NCBI GenBank assembly: GCA_946481035.1
Contig: CAMLNK010000038.1
Location: forward strand, 1-11,803
Length of the DNA stretch: 11,803 nucleotides
Reading direction: 5' to 3'
Origin: an uncultured Dyadobacter sp.
Lineage (GTDB): Bacteria > Bacteroidota > Bacteroidia > Cytophagales > Spirosomataceae
The translations under genes were made by a program, and so were the position numbers. Below are positions 1-6,040 of this stretch, piece by piece (position 1 is the first letter of the stretch; each line of letters opens with the position of its first letter). The notes beneath the pieces are model-generated. The model saw only the letters and a list, made by a program, of their open reading frames with translations. It searched no databases and was not told the origin of the DNA.

Positions 1-1
1 G

Positions 2-262
2 GCGCCCTACACGATTCCTTACCGCTGTCTTTATTCCAAAAACATCCAAAACCTCTTCATGGCCGGCCGCAATATCAGCACCACGCACGTGGCGTTCGGA
101 AGCACCCGCGTGATGCGTACGTGCGGCATGATGGGCGAGGTCGTGGGATTTGCTTCCTACATCGCGAACAAGTATAAAACCAGCCCCCGCGGCGTGTACA
201 AGGACCATTTGCCTGAATTAACCGGTATTCTGAAAGGTGAAACGCTCGCGCCACAACCCTGA
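2..262 (+). CDS. FAD-dependent oxidoreductase, C-terminal end (5' truncated by window edge)
   Basis: The reading frame is open from base 2 to the TGA at 260-262 and continues off the left edge, so only the last 86 residues are visible. The segment from [19 protein letters not shown] through [18 protein letters not shown] matches, nearly residue for residue, residues about 361-397 of the complete FAD oxidoreductase encoded at 8157-10430. In this flavoprotein family (FAD_oxidored type) the NLF-AGR...THVAFxSTRVM stretch is the C-terminal FAD-contacting part. An ATG at 59 would start mid-motif and is not the true start. Unlike its paralog, this protein stops about 40 residues after the motif (ending LAPQP) and so lacks the roughly 300-residue C-terminal extension. 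It also reads RTCGMMGE where the paralog has ATSAVGGQ. The substrate is unknown. It lies 6 bases upstream of apbE, so co-transcription is likely. Confidence 0.85.
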   Translation, partial: APYTIPYRCLYSKNIQNLFMAGRNISTTHVAFGSTRVMRTCGMMGEVVGFASYIANKYKTSPRGVYKDHLPELTGILKGETLAPQP

Positions 263-268
263 TTAACA

Positions 269-1327
269 TTGAAAAGCATTGCGATACATATTGCCGGAGT
301 AATGTCCACCCTTCTCTCGGTGCTGCCGTTGGCGACAATGGCGGCATCGGCGAGAGACACGGCCATGATTTCCATCGACGGCGAGGCACAGGGCACCACC
401 TATCACATCCGCTATTTCGATCCGAAAAACCGCAATTTCAAACATGCTATCGACTCAATCCTGACGGATTTTGACAAATGCCTGTCGCTATACCGTCCTG
501 ATTCCGAGCTTTCTGCATTCAACGCCAGTTCGCAGCACACATTTAGGTCTCAGTGGTTTTATGAGGTTTTGGTTAAATCAAAAGAAATCTATACCGAAAC
601 CGGCGGGGCGTTTGATCCTACCATTATGCCGCTTTCGGAGGCTTATGGTTTTGGTAGAAAAAAGAATACCAATCCGGAGCAGGTGAACGTGGATTCGTTG
701 CTGCAATGGGTTGGTTTTAAGCAAATTGAATTCAATCACAAAGAAATAAAAAGCCGGCCGGGTGTGCGGCTGGATTTCAATGGAATCGCACAAGGCTATT
801 CGGTGGATATTCTCGGGGCATTTCTGAAAAGCCGCAATGTTGACCGTTTCATGGTCGAGATCGGCGGGGAGATCGTTTGCTCAGGGACTAAAAACGGTGG
901 TGCCAGTTGGGTAACCGGTATTGAAAACCCGCTTAAACCCAATGCATTCGCCGCGACCGTCCGCCTTACCGACCGCGCCATGACCACCGCAGGCAATTAC
1001 CACAACCACATTACCCGCAACGGCATTACCTATAACCATATTATCGACCCGCGGTCCGGCGGCCGGCGATCCGGCGGCCGGCGCTCCGGCGGCCGGCGCT
1101 CCGGCTCGATGGAACAGACTCCGCTGCTGAGTGTGACCGTCTTCGCGAAGGACGCCATCACTGCCGACGGCTACGATACGGCCTTCTTCGTCATGGGCCT
1201 CGAAGCGACCCAAACCTTTTTGAAAAACCGGAAAGATATCGACGTGTACATGCTTTACACCAATGAGCAAGGGCATTTAGTGTCCTTTGCAACCGACGGT
1301 ATCAAAGACCTTATCCAGGAAAAATGA
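269..1327 (+). CDS. apbE: FAD:protein FMN transferase (ApbE family), exported
   Basis: ApbE enzymes use FAD to attach FMN covalently to a Thr/Ser of partner proteins, usually outside the cytoplasm, and need Mg2+. Family motifs are in order: LSLYRPDSELSAFN (72-85), GAFDPTIMPL (113-122), DFNGIAQGYSVDIL (169-182), EIGGEI (197-202), TTAGNY (239-244), HIIDP (257-261), and the metal-site region DAITADGYDTAFFVMG (295-310). The length of 352 aa is normal. The N-terminus is a plausible signal peptide, with Lys2, a hydrophobic core and ATMAASA. The start chosen is TTG at 269, six bases after the upstream stop, because it gives a complete signal peptide; an in-frame ATG at 302 would leave a shorter one without a positive charge. 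Directly after IIDP the usual RTG motif is replaced by three tandem RSGGR units plus RSG (residues 262-279). The stop overlaps the next gene's start (ATGA). The flavinylated target was not recognised in the window. Confidence 0.93.
   Translation: MKSIAIHIAGVMSTLLSVLPLATMAASARDTAMISIDGEAQGTTYHIRYFDPKNRNFKHAIDSILTDFDKCLSLYRPDSELSAFNASSQHTFRSQWFYEVLVKSKEIYTETGGAFDPTIMPLSEAYGFGRKKNTNPEQVNVDSLLQWVGFKQIEFNHKEIKSRPGVRLDFNGIAQGYSVDILGAFLKSRNVDRFMVEIGGEIVCSGTKNGGASWVTGIENPLKPNAFAATVRLTDRAMTTAGNYHNHITRNGITYNHIIDPRSGGRRSGGRRSGGRRSGSMEQTPLLSVTVFAKDAITADGYDTAFFVMGLEATQTFLKNRKDIDVYMLYTNEQGHLVSFATDGIKDLIQEK
1052..1106 (+). repeat. 15-bp in-frame tandem repeat inside apbE (about 3.7 copies)
   Basis: Units at 1052-1066, 1067-1081 and 1082-1096 share the core TCCGGCGGCCGG and differ only at the third base of the unit or the base after it. 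A partial fourth unit runs 1097-1106. The unit is in frame and encodes RSGGR, so copy-number change would keep the frame. It is very GC-rich and partly palindromic (CGGCCG), a composition prone to replication slippage. It sits directly after the conserved HIIDP motif of ApbE. Confidence 0.95.
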
Positions 1328-3906
1328 AACGAATATCCCTGCTACTACCGATTTTACTCAACGTTATCACCGTTTTGCAAGCCCCGGCCCAGCGAACGTC
1401 GGTGAAAGCACTCTCCAACAATTCGATCCGTGTACAATGGCGTGAAACCAACGGTGCATTGAAGATCGACGAGGTTACCGTCAACAAAAAGGGCCAATGG
1501 ACCAAAGTGGCGGCGCCTTCCGGCGAGTATACCTTGCTCTATTCCGCAACCAAACCTTCGACCGAAGCGGCCGAAACGTTTGAAAAGGTTACCGGTGGCA
1601 AATTCCCCGAAGACGCCTACCATTACCAGCAAACGCAATGGAAGGAAAGCACCACCGGCGTGGCGCTGAACACGGCAGGCCAGGCATTCCATTTCTTCCC
1701 GCAAACGGGCACGGCGAAGGACAATGGCTTGGAATTCAAATCCGAAACTGATGTCGCGACTGTTACCGCACATTGGAAGACCGATCCCCGCTTCCCGAAC
1801 GACATTCAGGTAACTATGACGCTGAATGCGAAGAAAAAGGGCTTTTTCTCGCTGGCTACACCTACGCTGGCCGCATTGCCTGTCGACCAGATGAGCTGGG
1901 TTTCGGTACCAGGGTATTTTCAGGGAAATTTTATGCAGAAAAACTTTGCACTGGCCTATGCGTACGGCCACGGCATTCCCGACCGCCCGGCAGTGTACCG
2001 CGAGCGCTGCGCATCCACGCTCAGCCCGCTGGTGAGCAATAAGGATGGCATTACCTGGTCGGTGATCCCCGAACCCGGCCTCGCGCGCGATCCGTGGGCG
2101 AAGGACCAGATCACGCAGATCGACTGGCACCTTGGCCTATCGCATATGAACCGCAAGGCGCAGCTTTCGCCTACATTGTATTATCCGGTTTTGGGAGAAG
2201 AGAAATCGGAAATGCAGGCCGGGCAGTCGGTTTCGTACACTTTCCGTTACAGCCTCATCGCCGGCGACTGGTTCCAGGCGACCAAGCACGCGGCTATCGA
2301 CATTTACAAATTCCGGGAGACACTTGCCCTGCGCCAAAGCAAGCAGGCACTCACCGACCGGATCGAGAAAATGCATCACTACCTGATCGACCCGAAGACA
2401 TCGCTCTGGAATATCGAGGACTTCAAAGGCAAGCAGATCGGTGCACAGTCGTACCTCGGCGGCGTGGTGGGCTCGGATAAGGATGCCATGAAAAATTCGG
2501 ATTACGGCGCGATGTGGATGCTTGCCAATGCCACCCACGACCCCGAACTGACCCAGAAAGTGCTGCCGCCTGCCGAGAATTTTAAACTCGTACAACAGCA
2601 AACGGAGGAAGGTTTTTTCAAAGGAGCCGTTGAAGGGCAGTATTATTTAGCCAAAAAGAAGAAGTTCGTAGAGGAATGGGGCGAGGTGGTGGAACCTATC
2701 GCATTAACCTACTATGTCATGCTCGATGTGGGTAATATGCTCCTTTTCGAGCCTGATAATGCCGAATTGAAAGAACGCCTGCGCATCGGCGCCGAAAAAC
2801 TGCTAAGCTGGCAACGCGAGGACGGCGGTTTTGCAGTGGCATACGACCGCAAGACCGAGCAGGAGATTTTCAAGGATATTCAGGACGTACGGCCGACGTT
2901 TTACGGCCTGATCGTCGCGCACCGCATTCTCAAAGACGACAAATACCTCAAAGCCGCCGAAAAGGGCGCTGACTGGTTCCTCAAAAACGCGGTAGAAACC
3001 GGCGCCTTCCTGGGTGTATGCGGGGACGCGCGCTACGCACCCGACTTCGCCACCGGCCAATCGGCACAGGCATTGCTGGATCTGTTTGATTTAACCCAAA
3101 ACAAAAAGTACCAGGACGCTGCCATTACCTGCGCGAAAATCTATACCTCATCCATTTATACCCACCCTATTGCGGACCACAAGCCCAAAATCGTGAACGG
3201 TACTGCGCGGGAAGATTGGGAGATCAGCCAAACCGGCCTCAGCTTCGAGCATGGAGGCATTTTCGGTTCTGCCACGCGGCACGGGCCTATCCAGCTGGCA
3301 AGCCATGCGGGGATGTTTATCCGCATTTACCAGCTTACCGGCGAGCAGCTTTTCGCCGATATGGCGCGCGCGTCGGCCATTGGCCGCGATGCATTTGTGG
3401 ATAGTAAAACCAGCGTCGCTTCCTATTACTGGAACGCCATGAACCGCGGCGCCGGCCCCTACCCGCACCACGCCTGGTGGCAGATCGGCTGGATCACCGA
3501 CTACCTGCTATCCGAAGCCGCATTGCGCTCGAATGGCAAGGTTACTTTTCCGCGCGGCTTCGTAACGCCCAAAGTCGGCCCGCACCAGACGTACGGCTTC
3601 GCGCCAGGCGATGTTTTCGGCGATAAGGCTAATCTGGTTATCAAAGAAGGTTTCGTAACTGCCGATAGTCCGTCCATCGACCCTATTGTTTCCAAATCGA
3701 CTACTAAAAATACCTACTACGTGACGCTGCTCAACAACAGCCCGCAGCCCACCACATTCAACCTGAAAATAGACAACGGCAAAGCCTCAGAAAACAATGA
3801 GCCGGCAGCAATGAAATGGGCCGAAACAAACCAGAAGGCGGCCATTAACAATATCAAACTGCCCGCATTCGGAAGTAGGACGTTGGCTGTAAGCTATAAG
3901 CAATAG
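1324..3906 (+). CDS. Exported protein with central (alpha/alpha)6-toroid domain, probably carbohydrate-active; family unassigned
   Basis: The protein has 860 aa with a signal peptide (MKRISLLLPILLNVITVLQAPAQ, cleavage probably after residue 22). Three regions are visible. Residues about 25-315 are beta-rich (e.g. VTAHWKTDP, VTMTLNAKKKGFFSL, YTFRYSLIAGDW) and read as a beta-sandwich. Residues about 320-735 are helical with toroid-like periodic motifs: LLSWQREDGGF (493-503), FYGLIVAHRIL (526-536), DDKYLKAAEKGADWFL (538-553), FATGQSAQALLDLFDLT (575-591), ASHAGMFIRIYQLTG (659-673), HHAWWQIGWITDYLLSEAAL (715-734). Residues about 795-860 form a small beta domain ending LPAFGSRTLAVSYKQ. This beta/(alpha/alpha)6/beta layout is known from several glycoside hydrolase and polysaccharide lyase families. 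Catalytic residues cannot be named; the conserved-looking acidic/aromatic cluster GDARYAPDFATGQ (567-579) is a candidate. Its ATG overlaps the apbE stop, implying translational coupling. The stop codon lies inside a 14-bp tandem repeat. Confidence 0.8.
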   Translation: MKRISLLLPILLNVITVLQAPAQRTSVKALSNNSIRVQWRETNGALKIDEVTVNKKGQWTKVAAPSGEYTLLYSATKPSTEAAETFEKVTGGKFPEDAYHYQQTQWKESTTGVALNTAGQAFHFFPQTGTAKDNGLEFKSETDVATVTAHWKTDPRFPNDIQVTMTLNAKKKGFFSLATPTLAALPVDQMSWVSVPGYFQGNFMQKNFALAYAYGHGIPDRPAVYRERCASTLSPLVSNKDGITWSVIPEPGLARDPWAKDQITQIDWHLGLSHMNRKAQLSPTLYYPVLGEEKSEMQAGQSVSYTFRYSLIAGDWFQATKHAAIDIYKFRETLALRQSKQALTDRIEKMHHYLIDPKTSLWNIEDFKGKQIGAQSYLGGVVGSDKDAMKNSDYGAMWMLANATHDPELTQKVLPPAENFKLVQQQTEEGFFKGAVEGQYYLAKKKKFVEEWGEVVEPIALTYYVMLDVGNMLLFEPDNAELKERLRIGAEKLLSWQREDGGFAVAYDRKTEQEIFKDIQDVRPTFYGLIVAHRILKDDKYLKAAEKGADWFLKNAVETGAFLGVCGDARYAPDFATGQSAQALLDLFDLTQNKKYQDAAITCAKIYTSSIYTHPIADHKPKIVNGTAREDWEISQTGLSFEHGGIFGSATRHGPIQLASHAGMFIRIYQLTGEQLFADMARASAIGRDAFVDSKTSVASYYWNAMNRGAGPYPHHAWWQIGWITDYLLSEAALRSNGKVTFPRGFVTPKVGPHQTYGFAPGDVFGDKANLVIKEGFVTADSPSIDPIVSKSTTKNTYYVTLLNNSPQPTTFNLKIDNGKASENNEPAAMKWAETNQKAAINNIKLPAFGSRTLAVSYKQ

Positions 3907-3976
3907 GCTTTAAGCAATAGGCTTTAAGCAATAAGCTTTAAGCAATAGGCTGTAAGCAATGGGCTATAAGCGATAG
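3893..3976 (+). repeat. 14-bp tandem repeat, six copies, running over the stop codon
   Basis: Consensus GCTTTAAGCAATAG. Copies begin at 3893, 3907, 3921, 3935, 3949 and 3963. Copies 2 and 4 are identical; the others differ at one to three positions. A half-unit (GCTGTAA) at 3886-3892 precedes the array. Copy 1 encodes the last residues and the TAG stop of the 860-aa protein, so the array starts inside the gene. A 14-base period is not a multiple of three, which fits a noncoding array. There are no unique spacers, so this is not a CRISPR. Confidence 0.95.
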
Positions 3977-4053
3977 GCCAGGACTTGGACAACGTAAATC
4001 ATAACATTCAAACGCACAAAGCTTACGGCTTACAGCATATAGCTTAAAGCTTA
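3932..4053 (+). repeat. Nested inverted repeats between the 860-aa gene and the symporter gene
   Basis: Three arm pairs nest collinearly: 3932-3943 with 4042-4053 (12 bp perfect, TAAGCTTTAAGC), 3949-3957 with 4028-4036 (9 bp perfect, GCTGTAAGC), and 3967-3971 with 4021-4025 (5 bp). The two outer pairs are separated by 5 bases on each side. The left arms are members of the 14-bp tandem array; the right arms are diverged copies in the opposite orientation. In RNA this would form a long interrupted hairpin with a loop of about 49 bases, ending 20 bases before the symporter ATG. It could stabilise or attenuate the transcript, or affect translation of the next gene. No U-tract follows, so an intrinsic terminator is unlikely. 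Confidence 0.85.
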
Positions 4054-4073
4054 AAAAAGCATCCAACATACTT

Positions 4074-5783
4074 ATGAACAACACCACCGACACCATTGTC
4101 ATTCTCGTATTCTCCGCGTTCGTGATGGGCATTGGGATGCTTTTTGCCCGAACGGGGCGCAATCTGAAATCTTTTTTCGCGGGCGGCGAGGCCGTACCAT
4201 GGTTTATCGGCGGGCTTTCGCTGTTCATGAGCTTTTTCTCGGCTGGTACCTTTGTGGCCTGGGGTTCAATTGCCTATAAACACGGCTGGGTAGCCATTAC
4301 CATTCAATGGACGATGTGCATCGGCGCGCTCATTACCGCCGTTTACCTCGCCCCGCGCTGGAAACGCACTGGCGCGCTGACAGCCGCCGAGTTCATCCGG
4401 GAGCGGCTCGGGCTGCCGGTGCAAAAGACCTACATATTCATTTTCACGCTGGTTTCGGTGTTTATCAAAGGCTCGGTGCTGTACCCGGTAGCCAAGCTGG
4501 TGAGTGCCTCGCTGGACCTGCCGCTGGTGCCCTGCACGATCGGCCTGGGGCTTTTTATGATCGCCTACACGGCTGTTGGAGGTCTCTGGGCGGTAATGGT
4601 GACTGATATTCTGCAATTTGTAGTGCTATCCGCGGCTGTATTCATCCTGCTGCCGCTTTCATTTAATAAAGTAGGCGGCTGGGAAGGGTTTACGAACAAT
4701 ATTCCCGACGACTTTTTTAACCTGCTCAATGGTGAATACACGCTCGGTTTCGTAGCCGCATTTGTGATTTACCACATTTGCTACATCGGCGGTAACTGGA
4801 CTATGGTGCAGCGCTACACGAGCGTTGACAGTGAGAAATCGGCTAAGAAAGTGGCATTCCTCTTTGCCGGGTTGTATCTCATCAGCCCCGTTATATGGAT
4901 GTTCCCGCCGATGATCTACAAGGCCATTAACCCCGCATTGACCGGCCTGGACACCGAGAATGCCTATCTGATGATTTGTAAACTTGTGCTTCCTCCGGGC
5001 CTGCTGGGCCTGATGCTCACGGGCATGTACTTCTCTACCTCCGCCAGCGCCAATACGGCATTGAACGTGGTGTCGGCCGTTTTCACCAACGACATTTACA
5101 AAGGAATGGTCAATCCGGCGGCTTCCGACAAGCAGCTGATCCGCGTGGCGCGCGGCTCGTCATGGTTTTTCGGGCTGGGTATGATCGGCATTGCATTGTT
5201 GGTACCGGCCGCAGGTGGCATTGTGGAGGTGGTACTCAGCATTTCGGCCATTTCCGGCGGCCCATTGCTTGCCCCGCCGCTTTGGGCATTGTTTTCCAAA
5301 AGGTTGAATGGCACCACTACGCTTTGGATTACCGGCATCGGGTTATGTGTCAACCTGTTTTTCAAAACACTCGCCCCGCTCCTGCTCGATTTCAAACTAT
5401 CGCGCGGAATGGAAACGATTGTGGGTGTCGGCCTGCCGCTGCTCCTACTGCTCGCCTATGATCTTTGGGCGCGTTCCAGAAATGTGATTGCGGATGAATA
5501 CACCGACTATATGTCGTCCAAAAATCAACGGAAGCAGGGAGCGGCCGTCGCCGACCCGGAAGAAGCATTTGAGATCAAAAAGCAAAACCGTTTTGGGTTG
5601 CAGGTGATCGCCGGAGCACTGCTATTCACAGCCGTGATGCTGTTCATTCTGAGCTTTTTGACTACCGACGGGACGCTGGTAACCGCTTGCGTCGCGACGG
5701 TGGTGTTGATTTCGGCAGCGATACCGTTTGTGGCGGCTCGGAAGGTGGTGTTGGTGAACGACGAAACGCGGGTTGCGGCGTGA
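4074..5783 (+). CDS. Sodium:solute symporter (SSS family) permease
   Basis: A 569-aa inner-membrane protein with many hydrophobic segments, expected to couple Na+ entry to uptake of a small organic solute such as a sugar or sugar acid. Family signatures: FFAGGEAVPWFIGGLSLFMS (34-53) and the following SAGTFVAWGSIAY (56-68) match the TM1-TM2 region; YTAVGGLWAVMVTDILQF (165-182) matches the family GG-x-x-AV-x-x-TD-x-x-Q motif; MYFSTSASANTALNVVSAVF (318-337), then TNDIYK, matches the Ser/Thr-rich helix carrying the Na2 site. The length is typical. Residues about 480-505 form a charged cytoplasmic loop (SSKNQRKQ...DPEEAFEIKKQ) before the last two membrane helices. The ATG at 4074 gives an intact first helix. 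Between secreted and intracellular carbohydrate enzymes, it is the likely importer of the locus's product. The exact substrate cannot be told from sequence. Confidence 0.92.
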   Translation: MNNTTDTIVILVFSAFVMGIGMLFARTGRNLKSFFAGGEAVPWFIGGLSLFMSFFSAGTFVAWGSIAYKHGWVAITIQWTMCIGALITAVYLAPRWKRTGALTAAEFIRERLGLPVQKTYIFIFTLVSVFIKGSVLYPVAKLVSASLDLPLVPCTIGLGLFMIAYTAVGGLWAVMVTDILQFVVLSAAVFILLPLSFNKVGGWEGFTNNIPDDFFNLLNGEYTLGFVAAFVIYHICYIGGNWTMVQRYTSVDSEKSAKKVAFLFAGLYLISPVIWMFPPMIYKAINPALTGLDTENAYLMICKLVLPPGLLGLMLTGMYFSTSASANTALNVVSAVFTNDIYKGMVNPAASDKQLIRVARGSSWFFGLGMIGIALLVPAAGGIVEVVLSISAISGGPLLAPPLWALFSKRLNGTTTLWITGIGLCVNLFFKTLAPLLLDFKLSRGMETIVGVGLPLLLLLAYDLWARSRNVIADEYTDYMSSKNQRKQGAAVADPEEAFEIKKQNRFGLQVIAGALLFTAVMLFILSFLTTDGTLVTACVATVVLISAAIPFVAARKVVLVNDETRVAA

Positions 5784-5804
5784 GGAAGTTGGCGCCTGGT
5801 TGTC

Positions 5805-6002
5805 GTTACATGCCTACGGCATTTTTTAAAGATCAAATGAGCGACCAGGTTCTACCAATGTTACATCCCTGACGGGATTTTATTGAAAAAGAGAAAATGG
5901 CCGCCGCAAGTATTAACAGCAAAACGCAAGTCCCGCTAGGGACGTAAGATTGGTAGCAATATGGAATTAAACGGAGAGACGAAATGCCGTCAGGCATGAA
6001 AC
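5805..6002 (+). repeat. Four copies of a short hairpin element, two forward and two reverse (REP-like)
   Basis: Each copy has a GTTACAT-like lead, a small stem (ATSCC...GGSAT) and often T residues after it. Forward copy 1: stem 5810-5814/5818-5822. Forward copy 2: stem 5865-5869/5874-5878, preceded by CTACCAAT (5852-5859). Reverse copy 3: stem 5930-5934/5939-5943, followed by ATTGGTAG (5949-5956), the complement of the lead of copy 2. Reverse copy 4: stem 5984-5988/5993-5997. Copies 1 and 4, and 2 and 3, are inverted partners, so the whole region forms one larger imperfect inverted repeat. The array fills most of the gap between the symporter and GH2 genes. REP-like or MITE origin is an inference. 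Confidence 0.85.
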
Positions 6003-6040
6003 AACAAAAACAAAACCCCCAAACCGAACAACATCACATA

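Noticed and set aside
1354..2130. 258-codon open frame on the minus strand
   Set aside because: It is antisense to the 5' part of the 860-aa gene, Arg/Gly/Cys-rich and without motifs; a shadow frame.
3893..3976. CRISPR array
   Set aside because: The repeat unit is 14 bp and directly adjacent, with no unique spacers and no cas genes nearby.
5984..6040. Earlier in-frame ATG start for the GH2 gene
   Set aside because: The ATG lies in the stem of hairpin copy 4, and the extra 19 residues (MPSGMKQQKQ...) would precede and spoil a good signal peptide that begins at 6041.
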